Shown: positions 37,182-47,125, counted from the first letter of the stretch. The stretch: DNA of 64,000 nt from Maribacter sp. BPC-D8 (GCF_035207705.1 NZ_CP128187.1:4526001-4590000), one strand, 5' to 3'. Notes: a model not told the origin generated them from the sequence alone. Program-made: numbers and translations.

Positions 37182-39656
37182 ATGTCCAATATGATTAAAA
37201 AGTTAAGTTGTCTTATTTTATTCATGTTTAATGTAGTAATTGCTAGCGCTCAGCTTCCATTAATTGAATTAGAAGCATTGCAAGCACTATATAATGACAC
37301 CGGAGGTCCGAACTGGATTAGTGAGACCGATCCTGATCCTACAGATAATTGGGTTTTTGCAACGCCGTTGATAGATACCGATGTTACTAATTGGTATGGG
37401 ATTACCGTTAATAATGATCATGTTACACAAGTTTTGTTGGATGTTGGTGGTAACACAGGTAATAATTTGATAGGTACGATACCAAATGAAATCGGCGATT
37501 TGCAGAACCTAATTGATTTAGACCTTTCTGATCAACCAAGTCTTACAGGTCCGATTCCAGTAAGTATTGGTAATCTTCTGAATTTAGAAATATTGTTTTT
37601 AAATGGTAATGAACTTTCTGGAAATATACCACCGATATTAGGAGGTTTAAGTAACCTCACGACTTTATGGTTGAACGCAAATAATTTAACTGGTACTATA
37701 CCGCCCACACTTGGTAACCTTGGTAATCTGGAATCTCTATTACTTTCGGGGAATCAACTTACCGGAACTATCCCAACTGAACTAGGGAATTTAAATAATT
37801 TAATGTCACTTTGGCTATCCAACAATGATCTCATTGGAGAAATTCCGCCAGAATTAGGGTTGCTTTCAAATTTGAGGCAATTACTTTTAAACAATAATAA
37901 TCTTACAGGAGAAATTCCTGAAAGTATTTATGGTTTAATGAATTTATTAACGTTGCAATTAGAATTTAATCAGCTAGAAGGGGCTATTTCTCCATTGGTT
38001 GAAAATTTAGTGTCTTTAGAGATTTTGATACTTCGAAATAACCAATTTGAGGGTGATTTGCCAGAGGAAATTGGAAATATTACTACGTTACTTACATTGT
38101 GGCTAGGTCAAAATAATTTTACGGGAACAATACCCGATTCTTTTTCAGGCTTAATAAATCTTGGAGGATTTGAAGTCAATGATAATAACATAGAAGGTAT
38201 CTTACCTGCAGGTTTAGTAAACTGGACCAATATTAGTTCTCTTAATATCATGAATAATAGAATAGGGGGGGATATACCTAATTTTATTTTTTCAAATACA
38301 ACCACATTTAGAATTAATGGTAATCGTTTTCAATTTGGAGATTTTGAAGATGAATTTAGTTATTATGAAAGCTTTTTATTTTTTATTGATACTCCCCAGG
38401 CTTTAGTGAATGATATTGAGAATATAACTGCATGCGTTGATGGTTCTATAACTTTAAGTACTACAGTCAGCGGTAGTGCAAATGTATATCAATGGTTTAA
38501 GGATGGTGTTGCAGTGCCAAATTCAAATACACCAGACTTAGTATTAACGAACCTTCAAGTGGCGGATACGGGCGTTTATACATGTGAAATTAGTAGCACT
38601 ATTGTAACAGATTTATTGTTGGAGAGAAATCCAATTACCTTAACGGTGAATAATGACGGACCTACTGCAAACGATGTTGATGATATTGTTCTATGTGATA
38701 CGGATACCGATGGTTTTGCCACCTTTAATTTAGATTTGGTCGCTATTGAGTCTCAAGTAATAGGGAGTCAAACTGGGTTGATAGTTTCTTATTTTGATGC
38801 TACAGGAAATGCAATTACGCTAACCGATATATTTACCAATACAACGGCAAACCAACAAGATATTACGGTGAGGGTCGAAGCATCTGAAACCTGTTTTGAC
38901 GAAACTATTTTTAGTCTTATTGTAAATCCTTTGACCGTGGCAGATGTTTTCTCTGATGTCGAAGTTTGCAACGCTTATGTTCTGCCAGGGTTGAGTCCTT
39001 TTAATAGTTATTATACTGCTACAGGTGGTGCGGGATCGATATTAAATGCAGGTGATGAGGTTACTGAATCGCAAATAATATACGTGTATGCAGAAAGTGC
39101 TTCGGGAACGGGCGATTGTTTTGATGAAAGTAGTTTTTTAGTCAATATTACTGAGGTTTTAGTTTCTGAATTCGAAGACGTTATTGCTTGCCAAACATAT
39201 ACTTTGCCGATACTACCTGACGGGCAAGATTATTATAGTGAAGCAGATGGTAATGGATCCATTTTGTTAGCTGGTGATGAAATTTCAGCATCAACGATAG
39301 TTTATGTATTTGCAGAAGAAAATGGTTGTTTTAATCAGTCTAGATTTACAATAAATATAGATCCTATTGCATGCCAGGGTGTTGAATCTTTGGGTTTGCC
39401 TAAATTTTTCACGCCTAATAATGATTCTTATTATGATGTTTGGGATACATCAAAACTATCAGGTACAGGTGATATAGGTATATTTATTTATGATCGTTAC
39501 GGTAAGCTATTAAAGCAGCTTGATCCTAATACTTCTAATAGTTCTTGGGATGGTATGTACAATGGTAACCAAATGCCATCAAATGATTATTGGTTCAAAT
39601 ACCTGAATTACGATACAGGAATACGCCTTTCGGGTCATTTTTCGTTAAAACGATAG
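37182..39656 (+). CDS. Secreted leucine-rich-repeat protein with T9SS type B sorting domain
   Basis: Surface or secreted protein of 824 aa. Signal peptide (about 4-25, ending ASAQ), then ten or so plant-type LRR units of about 24 residues with the GTIPxELGNLxNL consensus (about 90-350), an Ig-like domain with two cysteines (about 390-480), further beta-sandwich repeats, and a C-terminal gliding-motility/CHU-C domain (about 735-824, FFTPNNDSYYDVW and IFIYDRYGKLLKQL) that directs type IX secretion. ATG at 37182 was chosen over an upstream TTG. It probably mediates adhesion or binding on the cell surface; the ligand is unknown. Confidence 0.92.
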   Translation: MSNMIKKLSCLILFMFNVVIASAQLPLIELEALQALYNDTGGPNWISETDPDPTDNWVFATPLIDTDVTNWYGITVNNDHVTQVLLDVGGNTGNNLIGTIPNEIGDLQNLIDLDLSDQPSLTGPIPVSIGNLLNLEILFLNGNELSGNIPPILGGLSNLTTLWLNANNLTGTIPPTLGNLGNLESLLLSGNQLTGTIPTELGNLNNLMSLWLSNNDLIGEIPPELGLLSNLRQLLLNNNNLTGEIPESIYGLMNLLTLQLEFNQLEGAISPLVENLVSLEILILRNNQFEGDLPEEIGNITTLLTLWLGQNNFTGTIPDSFSGLINLGGFEVNDNNIEGILPAGLVNWTNISSLNIMNNRIGGDIPNFIFSNTTTFRINGNRFQFGDFEDEFSYYESFLFFIDTPQALVNDIENITACVDGSITLSTTVSGSANVYQWFKDGVAVPNSNTPDLVLTNLQVADTGVYTCEISSTIVTDLLLERNPITLTVNNDGPTANDVDDIVLCDTDTDGFATFNLDLVAIESQVIGSQTGLIVSYFDATGNAITLTDIFTNTTANQQDITVRVEASETCFDETIFSLIVNPLTVADVFSDVEVCNAYVLPGLSPFNSYYTATGGAGSILNAGDEVTESQIIYVYAESASGTGDCFDESSFLVNITEVLVSEFEDVIACQTYTLPILPDGQDYYSEADGNGSILLAGDEISASTIVYVFAEENGCFNQSRFTINIDPIACQGVESLGLPKFFTPNNDSYYDVWDTSKLSGTGDIGIFIYDRYGKLLKQLDPNTSNSSWDGMYNGNQMPSNDYWFKYLNYDTGIRLSGHFSLKR

Positions 39657-39701
39657 GCTATTTATTCGTTTGTTCCTTAATTTCGAATACATTGTTTTTT
39701 T

Positions 39702-40316
39702 ATGAAAAAGATATTTTTAGGCTTAGTAATAGGAGCGACATTATTGTTTGCCTTTCAAACTTGTCAAGATGACAAAGAAGATAAATCTATTCTAGAGGAA
39801 AATTCTATGCTCATTCAGCAAGAAATAACCAATGTTTCTAAATTAGTGGTAACAGAGGGGCATTTTGCTGAGGTCTATAATTATAAAGACTCGAAAGAAC
39901 TTTTTGGTCCGCTTTTAAGAGCGGAGAAAAAAGCATTGGTGGTGGTAAATGCAGATGTAACGGTAGCTTATGATTTAAGTAAGATTGAGTTTGAAGTGGA
40001 TGAAGCAACCAAAACGGTAAAAATCAAAAGCATACCCGAAGCAGAGATTAATCTGAATCCTGATTTTGAATATTACGACGTAACAGCAGATTACCTGAAC
40101 CAGTTTGATGCCGCAGATTATAACAAAATAAAGAAAACAGTGAAGGCATCTTTAATGAAAAAGGTAGAAGCTTCAGCATTACGTACCAATGCCGAAAACA
40201 GGCTAATAAGCGAATTGCAGAAATTCTATATTCTCACCAACTCTATGGGGTGGCGATTAACGTATCAAGAACAGACCATAGAATCTTTAGATGGCTTACA
40301 ACTTATTAAACCTTAG
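39702..40316 (+). CDS. DUF4230-like exported protein
   Basis: Protein of 204 aa with an N-terminal signal or membrane anchor (about 4-19) and possible lipobox (FQTC). The segments EGHFAEVYNYKD, VVVNADVTVAYDL and SMGWRLTYQ fit the DUF4230 family, whose role is unknown. It follows the LRR gene by 45 bases and ends 11 bases inside the convergent hydroxylase gene. Confidence 0.78.
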   Translation: MKKIFLGLVIGATLLFAFQTCQDDKEDKSILEENSMLIQQEITNVSKLVVTEGHFAEVYNYKDSKELFGPLLRAEKKALVVVNADVTVAYDLSKIEFEVDEATKTVKIKSIPEAEINLNPDFEYYDVTADYLNQFDAADYNKIKKTVKASLMKKVEASALRTNAENRLISELQKFYILTNSMGWRLTYQEQTIESLDGLQLIKP

Positions 40317-42063
40317 TTTTTATAGTTGCCAATTCTAATCCGTCATCAATTAATTGTCCGAGGTTAGGTTGATCTCGCTTAATGTTTTCAAGGTGTGCTT
40401 TTATTTTCTCCGGCAGTATTTTTTCGTTACTTAAAATTGCCAGTTCATAAATTTCAATCGGCAATAGCCAGTCTTTCGGATATTTTTCTTGTATAACTTC
40501 AAAAACCTTTGTTCTAGAGATAATGGTGTTGTTACCTTCTCTAAAATCGCGAATAAGCTTATAGTACGATTCCAGCTCGCTTAAACCTAGTTGACCATTA
40601 TTTTGACTACCGGTACTTAGCGAATGATCTAAAAGGTCAAAACTCTTTAAATCTGCAGGACCATGGTATGCAGAAACAATTTCTTCACCAATAGCCATGT
40701 TGTACAATTCTTCGTTAGATTCAAAAAGTGTGATGCCTTTATGCGTCACTTTACAATTCTCGAAAGTGATCAGAATAATACGGCCCAGAAGATTACGCGT
40801 ACCTGTTATAATTTTACCGGTAACATTAATACCACCTGTAAAATCTAATGAAACAATTTCTCCTTCATAAATTTTATAAGCTTTAAGATCTCTCGGACTC
40901 ATATCTTCTATAGGAATGTTGATCCCTTTAAGTCTACCGATAGGGGATCCAAAACCTGTTTCATGCTGATTAATATCTTGCCCAACTAATTCTTTTTCTC
41001 GGTATGCCAACGCAGATTTTCCTTTTGTTTGAAAGTAAATAGGTTTGCCTTCATGAGAAATCAATGATTCGAAATTACCAGATACTTGCAAACCAGTGCT
41101 TAGTTCTATTGTACCTAATTCTTTAGAATTTATAAGTTTTTGCAAACCTGATAATCCGCCTTTTCGTAATGCCATAGTATTGGCAAAGTCTTCTAACACC
41201 TGACTTAAAAATGCAAAATCGGGAGTGACGAAGAGTTGCGGTTGTTTTTTGGTAATATCAAAAGATGTTTTTGCCGCTTCAATAGAATAAGGTAGTTTTT
41301 TGACGTTGTCGGTCATGCACCATTGACTTTCGCCAATAGATGATAAAAGTCCCGCGCCATAAATTTTAGGATCATCCAAAGTACCTATGAGTCCGTATTC
41401 AACCGTCCACCAATGTAGGTTTCTAATAAAAGCCATTTCGCTAGGGTCGCCCATATTATCTTGAAGAAATTCTATATGTTTCTCAGATTTTTCAATTTCT
41501 TCTATAGGCGTGCCTTTGGCTTCTTTAATAATAGAAAGATGGCGTACCGCTTCGTAAAGTTCAAAATCTTTAGCACTAGATATTGCTTTGCATCCTATTT
41601 CTCCAAAACGTCTTAAATAAGCGGCATATTCGGGGTTAGCAATAATAGGAGCATGCCCGGCACCTTCATGAATAATATCTGGGGCAGGTGTGTAAGCAAT
41701 GTTTTCTAATTGGCGAATGTCTGACGCGATTACCAGAACATTATATGCTTGAAATTCCATAAAAGCAGCGGGTGGTATAAATCCGTCCACCGCAACAGCA
41801 GCCCAGCCTAAATCCTTCAAAATACGGTTCATACCGTACATGTTAGGAATATTGTCAATTGAAATACCTGTTTTGCGTAATCCTTCAGAATAAGATTTAT
41901 GCGCAACCTTACTTAGGTAATCTACGTTTTTACGCATTACATAACGCCACACAGCTTGATTAATAGGCGTATAGTCCTCATAGTTTTGAGGCTTTATGTA
42001 TTGCCTTAAATGCTTAGGAAGCTTATCTAAAATAGGATTGCTTTCGTATTCAGAAGTATTCAT
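40306..42063 (-). CDS. Aromatic amino acid hydroxylase (phenylalanine 4-monooxygenase-like), long form
   Basis: Pterin-dependent non-heme iron enzyme that would hydroxylate phenylalanine, or another aromatic amino acid, for tyrosine formation and catabolism. Iron ligands are His132 and His137 in HEGAGH and Glu222 in VEYGLIG. At 585 aa it is about twice the usual bacterial enzyme: the catalytic domain fills roughly 30-330, and a C-terminal extension of about 250 residues has no motif I know. ATG at 42063 was taken instead of an upstream TTG. Divergently transcribed from an Lrp/AsnC regulator with a symmetrical site between, which suggests regulation by it. Confidence 0.92.
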   Translation of the reverse strand: MNTSEYESNPILDKLPKHLRQYIKPQNYEDYTPINQAVWRYVMRKNVDYLSKVAHKSYSEGLRKTGISIDNIPNMYGMNRILKDLGWAAVAVDGFIPPAAFMEFQAYNVLVIASDIRQLENIAYTPAPDIIHEGAGHAPIIANPEYAAYLRRFGEIGCKAISSAKDFELYEAVRHLSIIKEAKGTPIEEIEKSEKHIEFLQDNMGDPSEMAFIRNLHWWTVEYGLIGTLDDPKIYGAGLLSSIGESQWCMTDNVKKLPYSIEAAKTSFDITKKQPQLFVTPDFAFLSQVLEDFANTMALRKGGLSGLQKLINSKELGTIELSTGLQVSGNFESLISHEGKPIYFQTKGKSALAYREKELVGQDINQHETGFGSPIGRLKGINIPIEDMSPRDLKAYKIYEGEIVSLDFTGGINVTGKIITGTRNLLGRIILITFENCKVTHKGITLFESNEELYNMAIGEEIVSAYHGPADLKSFDLLDHSLSTGSQNNGQLGLSELESYYKLIRDFREGNNTIISRTKVFEVIQEKYPKDWLLPIEIYELAILSNEKILPEKIKAHLENIKRDQPNLGQLIDDGLELATIKTKV

Positions 42064-42132
42064 ACGCTTAGTTTTCAATTATTGAGTCACAATATTTCTA
42101 TTAAATATATCATTTACAGTCCAATTAATTGT

Positions 42133-42175
42133 TAATATTATTTAAATTAGGAAATATGACTTTTAAATAATATTA
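42133..42175. promoter_or_regulatory. Inverted repeat between hydroxylase and Lrp genes, candidate operator
   Basis: TAATATTATTTAA (42133-42145) and its exact reverse complement (42163-42175) are 17 bases apart, centred between the two divergent genes. Lrp/AsnC proteins bind AT-rich dyads like this. The sequence is very AT-rich, so chance is possible. Confidence 0.5.
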
Positions 42176-42231
42176 TTAAAGGAATAAGTTCTTTTTAGAT
42201 GTAGCTTATAATCATAAAACAGGAAAAAGTT

Positions 42232-42699
42232 ATGACAGAGAAATTAGATGATATAGATCGAGCGATATTAAAAATATTACAGAAAGATGCCAAGACGGTG
42301 GCAAAGTCTATAGCAGAACAATTGGGGCTGACCAAAACACCCGTTTATGAGCGTATTAAAAGATTAGAGCAAGATGGCTTTATAAAGAACTATGTAGCAA
42401 TCTTAAATAAAGATAAAATTGAAGAAAGTATTACTGTCTTTAGCTTTGTTTCATTAGAAGCTCAAAAAGGTGCTATGATGGATGATTTTTTTGAGCAGGT
42501 GATGAAATACCCAGAAGTGGTAGAATGTTTTGTGGTGGGTGGTGAATTTGATTTTCTATTAAAAGTGATTGTCAAAAACCTTGATGCCTATTACAATTTC
42601 GCCAAGTTTAAAATAGCTTCGTTACCAAGTATTGGCGGAGTTAAAAGTGCATTTGTTTTAAACGAGGTAAAAAACGATACTCATTTTCCATTACTATAA
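42232..42699 (+). CDS. Lrp/AsnC-family transcriptional regulator
   Basis: Regulator of 155 aa: N-terminal helix-turn-helix (about 5-65, DDIDRAILKILQKDAKTVAK, TKTPVYERIKRLE) and C-terminal RAM ligand-binding domain (about 70-150, with VVECFVVGGEFDFLLKV). Such proteins sense amino acids and form dimers to octamers. Its place opposite an aromatic amino acid hydroxylase suggests an aromatic amino acid as effector; that is inference. A bidirectional terminator follows directly. Confidence 0.95.
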   Translation: MTEKLDDIDRAILKILQKDAKTVAKSIAEQLGLTKTPVYERIKRLEQDGFIKNYVAILNKDKIEESITVFSFVSLEAQKGAMMDDFFEQVMKYPEVVECFVVGGEFDFLLKVIVKNLDAYYNFAKFKIASLPSIGGVKSAFVLNEVKNDTHFPLL

Positions 42700-42701
42700 A
42701 T

Positions 42702-42741
42702 AAAAAGGGGTTGTAGATGAATACATCTACAACCCCTTTTT
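42702..42741. terminator. Bidirectional terminator, perfect 18-bp stem
   Basis: Arms 42702-42719 and 42724-42741 (AAAAAGGGGTTGTAGATG and its complement) pair without mismatch around the loop AATA. The A/T-ended stem gives a T-run in both directions, serving the convergent lrp and DUF4136 genes. Confidence 0.95.
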
Positions 42742-42757
42742 AAAACTGTAATTTTTA

Positions 42758-43330
42758 TTATTTCATTGCAACTGTACTAGGTGGGTATTGCTCTAAAATC
42801 TGAGAAACAAATTCTCTAATTCGTTCTTCTTTTTTTGCTATATTTTTGGTGTTAGATAGTGTGCCTTCACCTTTACCTTGCCATACCAATTCGCTTGTTT
42901 TATTGTCAATAAGGTCAATATATAGAGAACCTTGTGTGCTTGCGCTTACACTAGTACCACCACCCCAGCCAAAACCAGGTCCCCAAGAGTAAGGGTTGTA
43001 ACCCCATCCCCAGGCGCCGCCCCAACCGTAGTTGTTATTATAAACATCAACTCTTTCTTGTTCTTTAGTAAAAATGCTTACCAATATGTCTGGTGTTTCA
43101 GATTTTACAAAGCCTCTAGAACTCATTTCAGTTTCAATAGCTCTTAGAATTCGTTTTTTATCCAAATCAGATATTTGTGCTTTGTCTATACCTGTTTTGT
43201 AAAAGGCATAAGATTTGTAACCGTTAAAATCTGCTTTTTGATCATAATCAGAAAGTACACTAACTGATGAACATGAAGTAATAAAAACTAAAAGTAGCAG
43301 CGGTAAGCCAAGTAATTTGATGTTTTTCAT
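42758..43330 (-). CDS. DUF4136 lipoprotein
   Basis: Lipoprotein of 190 aa with lipobox FITSC (Cys20). The DUF4136 pattern is visible: VSVLSDYDQKADFNGYKSYAF after the anchor, a Gly/Trp-rich middle (about 103-125, GWGGAWGWGYN), and GSLYIDLIDNKTSELVWQGKGEG. The fold is thought to be periplasmic or at the outer membrane; function unknown. Convergent with lrp. Confidence 0.9.
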   Translation of the reverse strand: MKNIKLLGLPLLLLVFITSCSSVSVLSDYDQKADFNGYKSYAFYKTGIDKAQISDLDKKRILRAIETEMSSRGFVKSETPDILVSIFTKEQERVDVYNNNYGWGGAWGWGYNPYSWGPGFGWGGGTSVSASTQGSLYIDLIDNKTSELVWQGKGEGTLSNTKNIAKKEERIREFVSQILEQYPPSTVAMK

Positions 43331-43404
43331 AACGTTATATGTTTTAAGTACTAAATTTTCTATTAAAAAATAAATACAAATATCATGCCGAGGTATGTTA
43401 AAAC

Positions 43405-43563
43405 TTATTGCATGTTTGTTTTTGGGTCATAGCCATATGGGCAATGTCTACAACCGCTCTCACAGCAATATCCTCGTTTAAGGTGAAATTGTTTTGTGAA
43501 TACCCTAAATCCGTTTTCAGACCAATAAAAATCACCTTCCTCTATGGGGATTATCTCTTTCAT
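43405..43563 (-). CDS. DUF5522-like cysteine-rich small protein (52 aa)
   Basis: Short gene below the usual size cut-off. The 52-aa product starts MKEIIPIEEGDFYWSENG and carries a dense cysteine cluster, GYCCESGCRHCPYG (31-44), with four cysteines and a histidine suited to metal binding. This cluster after a FxLKRGYCC lead is the hallmark of the DUF5522 family found across Bacteroidota. No signal peptide. It stands alone between the DUF4136 gene, on the same strand 75 bases away, and a divergent gene. Function unknown. Confidence 0.85.
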   Translation of the reverse strand: MKEIIPIEEGDFYWSENGFRVFTKQFHLKRGYCCESGCRHCPYGYDPKTNMQ

Positions 43564-43727
43564 GTAATCGATATCTTTTAATAGTATAAAGTTACTTCTT
43601 TCTGTTGATAACCTAAGGGCATGTTGATTAGAAGATAGCTATTAAAGCGCTTAAGCGATAGATTGACCATTAATCGGTTTTGTTGGCAACAAAAACTAGT
43701 AATTTTCTGGTAACCTATTTTTGGCTT

Positions 43728-43735
43728 TATCTTTG
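43728..43735 (+). promoter_or_regulatory. Probable -7 promoter element
   Basis: TATCTTTG fits TAnnTTTG, 25 bases before the ATG at 43760. The upstream element is weak (TTTTCTG near 43703). It would drive the 43760-47125 gene string. Confidence 0.5.
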
Positions 43736-43759
43736 TAATAGTATTATCAAAGTAAATCT

Positions 43760-44089
43760 ATGATATTGGTTTTTAGACATTTCTTCTATAAAAATTATGT
43801 GGGGCTTTCACTATGGCCCTTTATATTTTTAAAAAATAGAAGTTTAAAAAATGATGATGTACTTATAAATCATGAGAAAATTCATTTGCGTCAGCAACAA
43901 GAATTATTGATTCTACCTTTTTATATTTTGTATTTAACCGAATGGGCAATTCGTGCCATTTGCTATTTAGATACGTATAAGGCTTATCAAAATTTAAGTT
44001 TTGAACGTGAGGCTTATATTCATGAAAATGATATGGATTATCTTACGAATCGCAGAACGTTCAGCTTTATTAAATATCTTTGGCGATAA
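43760..44089 (+). CDS. Small membrane protein with HExxH motif
   Basis: Protein of 109 aa, no named family recognised. It contains HEKIH at 38-42, a zinc-metallopeptidase motif, in a segment (INHEKIHLRQQQELL) like that of M56/M48 membrane peptidases, followed by a hydrophobic helix (about 49-69) and an acidic FEREAY patch (about 81-86) whose glutamate could be the third zinc ligand. It is far shorter than known M56 proteins, so it is either a minimal membrane protease or an inactive relative. It overlaps the following PLP enzyme gene by 10 bases if that gene starts at TTG. Confidence 0.72.
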   Translation: MILVFRHFFYKNYVGLSLWPFIFLKNRSLKNDDVLINHEKIHLRQQQELLILPFYILYLTEWAIRAICYLDTYKAYQNLSFEREAYIHENDMDYLTNRRTFSFIKYLWR

Positions 44090-45006
44090 ATTCGCCCTAC
44101 TTGCAAAGCATCAATCAACTTGTTGAACATCCTTTATTAGCAGAAAAACAAGTACCCCTTGTTCTTAAACGCGAAGACCTACTTCATCCTTTTATTTCTG
44201 GTAATAAATACAGAAAACTCAAGTACAATTTATTAGCTGCTGAAGCAGAAAATAAGACCACTATACTAACTTTTGGCGGTGCATATTCTAACCATATAGC
44301 GGCGACGGCTTATGCGGCAAAAGAAAAAGGATTTCGTGCTATTGGTATAATACGTGGCGAAGAGCTTGAAAGTTCTTGGCAAACAAACGCTACCTTAAAG
44401 AAAGCTTATGACGACGGAATGCGTTTTAAATTCATAAGTAGAAGCGACTATAGAGAAAAAGGGAATCTAGAATTCATTGAAGGTTTAAAAAGAAAATTTG
44501 GTGATTTTTATTTAGTGCCAGAAGGCGGTACAAATAATTTAGCTATAAAAGGTTGCGAAGAAATTATTACCAAAGATGATGAAGAGTTTGATGTTGTGTG
44601 CACTAGCGTAGGTACTGGTGGTACGGTATCCGGATTAATAAATGCATCTTTTCCGCATCAGAACGTTTTGGGGTTTTCGGCATTGAAAGGTGATTTTTTG
44701 AGAGATGAAATTGAAAAAATTGTCCACAATAAACGTTGGCAGCTATTGACCGATTATCACTTTGGGGGTTACGCAAAAACATCCGAAGAACTAATTCTAT
44801 TTATAAATGAGTTTAAAGAAAAAACGGGTATTCCTTTAGATCCAATTTATACCGGAAAAATGATTTTTGGGTTGTTCGATATGATAAAGCACGATACTTT
44901 TGCACCTAGAACAAAGATTTTAGCAATACATACAGGTGGTTTGCAAGGTATTGCTGGCATGAATAGTGTACTGAAAAAGAAAAATTTACCTTTGTTGAAT
45001 ATATGA
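44080..45006 (+). CDS. PLP-dependent ACC deaminase / D-cysteine desulfhydrase family enzyme
   Basis: Cytosolic fold-type II PLP enzyme of 308 aa. The lysine that binds PLP is in FISGNKYRKLKYN (about residue 45); TFGGAYSNH is the following cofactor loop, and TSVGTGGTVSGL binds the phosphate. This family covers ACC deaminase and D-cysteine desulfhydrase; which reaction applies is not clear. No ATG lies near the expected N-terminus, so TTG at 44080 is the probable start, overlapping the preceding gene. The stop overlaps the next gene (ATGA). Confidence 0.9.
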   Translation: MAINSPYLQSINQLVEHPLLAEKQVPLVLKREDLLHPFISGNKYRKLKYNLLAAEAENKTTILTFGGAYSNHIAATAYAAKEKGFRAIGIIRGEELESSWQTNATLKKAYDDGMRFKFISRSDYREKGNLEFIEGLKRKFGDFYLVPEGGTNNLAIKGCEEIITKDDEEFDVVCTSVGTGGTVSGLINASFPHQNVLGFSALKGDFLRDEIEKIVHNKRWQLLTDYHFGGYAKTSEELILFINEFKEKTGIPLDPIYTGKMIFGLFDMIKHDTFAPRTKILAIHTGGLQGIAGMNSVLKKKNLPLLNI

Positions 45007-45824
45007 AAAAGATAATTTTATTGGTTTTGTTAATGGGTATAGGGTTGACATCCTGTAAATCCAAGAAAAGTTACTCAGACCAATTACGTACCAAAAACGT
45101 TCAAAACGAACGTAGAAAATCAACTACAGATATTTCTAAGAAAGAAGGAAATGCAAGTCTGCCTGCAGAGCCATCTAAATTTGTTCGTTTCAATATAAGT
45201 TCTCCGACAGAATACATAAGCACATTTGCAGAAACCGCTCAGCTAGAGATGATGGGGTATGGCATACCTGCGAGTATTACTTTGGCACAAGGACTTTTAG
45301 AAAGTGGTAACGGAAAAGGAGAATTGGCAATGAAAACCAATAATCACTTTGGTATAAAATGTCATAAAGGTTGGGAAGGTGATTACGACTTTCATGATGA
45401 TGATGAAAAGGGAGAATGCTTTAGAAAATATAACCACCCAATGTATTCTTTTAGAGACCATAGTATTTTTTTGACGACAAGGTCGAGATATGCATTTCTT
45501 TTTAATTTAAGACATACCGATTATAAAGGTTGGGCAAGGGGTTTAAGAAAGGCAGGTTATGCAACGGATCCGAGATATCCACAAAAGCTTATCTATTTAA
45601 TAGAAAAGTACGATTTGCATAAATATGATAAGCAAACTAGAAAAGTAAATTATAACAATACAGCAGTAGTCACAACAGATTCTAATAACATACATACAGT
45701 GCAAAAGGGTGATACCTTATATTCATTATCAAGAAAGTACTATATGAGCGTCGATGAACTGATGAAGTTGAATAATTTGCGAAGTGCAGATTTGTCTATT
45801 GGGCAGCCTATTAAAGTCAAATAA
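45003..45824 (+). CDS. Glucosaminidase (GH73-like) lipoprotein with LysM domain
   Basis: Peptidoglycan hydrolase of 273 aa. Lipobox GLTSC (Cys18), linker, catalytic domain (about 70-205) with [20 protein letters not shown], where the glutamate is the likely acid, and [14 protein letters not shown]-terminal LysM (about 226-273, [16 protein letters not shown]) binds peptidoglycan. It acts in the periplasm on the glycan strands. Translationally coupled to the PLP enzyme gene and 20 bases before hemL. Confidence 0.93.
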   Translation: MKKIILLVLLMGIGLTSCKSKKSYSDQLRTKNVQNERRKSTTDISKKEGNASLPAEPSKFVRFNISSPTEYISTFAETAQLEMMGYGIPASITLAQGLLESGNGKGELAMKTNNHFGIKCHKGWEGDYDFHDDDEKGECFRKYNHPMYSFRDHSIFLTTRSRYAFLFNLRHTDYKGWARGLRKAGYATDPRYPQKLIYLIEKYDLHKYDKQTRKVNYNNTAVVTTDSNNIHTVQKGDTLYSLSRKYYMSVDELMKLNNLRSADLSIGQPIKVK

Positions 45825-45844
45825 TAGTAAAATTTAGTAAGAGA

Positions 45845-47125
45845 ATGATTTATCAAAGAAGTAGCGCCCTGTTCGCAGAGGCAAAAAAATATATACCTGG
45901 CGGCGTAAATTCACCAGTACGTGCATTTAAAGCTGTTGGTGGTGATCCAATTTTTGTAAAGAAAGCCAAAGGTGCTTATTTGTATGATGAAGATGGTAAT
46001 AAGCTAATAGATTACATAGCATCTTGGGGGCCATTAATTTTAGGTCATGCTTACGAGCCTGTAATCAACGCTGTGGTAGAAAAGGCACAGAACGGTACTT
46101 CATTTGGTATGCCGACCGAAATAGAAACAGAGCTTGCGAAACTGGCTATTTCTATGGTGCCTAATATGGATAAAATTAGGTTTGTGAACAGTGGAACAGA
46201 AGCTTGCATGAGTGCGGTTCGTTTGGCTAGAGGGTTTACAGGTAAAGACAAAATTATAAAATTCGCCGGATGCTACCACGGTCATTCAGATTCGTTTTTG
46301 ATTCAAGCGGGTAGTGGTGCGGTTACTTTTGGTAGTCCCAATAGTCCGGGTGTTACTCAGGGCACGGCAAAAGACACTTTGTTGGCAGATTATAATGATT
46401 TAGCCGGAGTAAAAGAATTGGTGCAAGCCAATAAAGGAGAATTGGCTGCTATCATCATTGAGCCAATTGCTGGTAATATGGGTTGTATTGTACCTACGGA
46501 TGCTTTTATGAAAGGGCTGCGCGACATTTGTACTCAAGAGGGAATTCTATTAATTTTCGATGAGGTAATGACCGGATTTCGTTTAGCGAAAGGCGGTGCT
46601 CAAGAAGTATTAAATATAAAGGCTGATATTGTTACTTATGGTAAAGTTATCGGTGGTGGACTGCCAGTAGGCGCTTTCGCTGCAAGAACAGAAATCATGG
46701 ACTTTTTAGCTCCTGATGGTCCCGTTTATCAAGCAGGTACATTAAGTGGAAATCCGTTAGCGATGAGCGCTGGTTTGGCAATGTTGACAGCATTGAACGA
46801 TAACCCCGAAGTATTTAATAGTCTGGCTGACAAAGCAGAATACCTACATAAAGGTATTGCTGCAGTATTAACAGAGAAAAAGGTAGCACATCAAATAAAT
46901 AGATACGGGAGTATGATTTCGGTTCATTTTACCGATGAGCCCGTAGTTGATTTTGCTTCTTCAGCGAAAGGTGATAATGAAACTTTCAAGAAGTATTTTC
47001 ATGGTATGTTAGAGCGCGGTATTTACCTGCCACCAAGTGCTTTTGAAAGTTATTTTCTTAATGATGCACTAAGCTATGAAGATATAGACGCAACTATAAA
47101 TGCCTTGAAAGAAATAGAATTTTAA
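45845..47125 (+). CDS. hemL: Glutamate-1-semialdehyde 2,1-aminomutase
   Basis: Tetrapyrrole biosynthesis by the C5 route: converts glutamate-1-semialdehyde to 5-aminolevulinate with PLP. 426 aa, normal length. Landmarks: [18 protein letters not shown] at the N-terminus, [26 protein letters not shown] [12 protein letters not shown], and the PLP lysine in [15 protein letters not shown]. Its stop overlaps that of the convergent DoxX gene. Confidence 0.97.
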   Translation: MIYQRSSALFAEAKKYIPGGVNSPVRAFKAVGGDPIFVKKAKGAYLYDEDGNKLIDYIASWGPLILGHAYEPVINAVVEKAQNGTSFGMPTEIETELAKLAISMVPNMDKIRFVNSGTEACMSAVRLARGFTGKDKIIKFAGCYHGHSDSFLIQAGSGAVTFGSPNSPGVTQGTAKDTLLADYNDLAGVKELVQANKGELAAIIIEPIAGNMGCIVPTDAFMKGLRDICTQEGILLIFDEVMTGFRLAKGGAQEVLNIKADIVTYGKVIGGGLPVGAFAARTEIMDFLAPDGPVYQAGTLSGNPLAMSAGLAMLTALNDNPEVFNSLADKAEYLHKGIAAVLTEKKVAHQINRYGSMISVHFTDEPVVDFASSAKGDNETFKKYFHGMLERGIYLPPSAFESYFLNDALSYEDIDATINALKEIEF

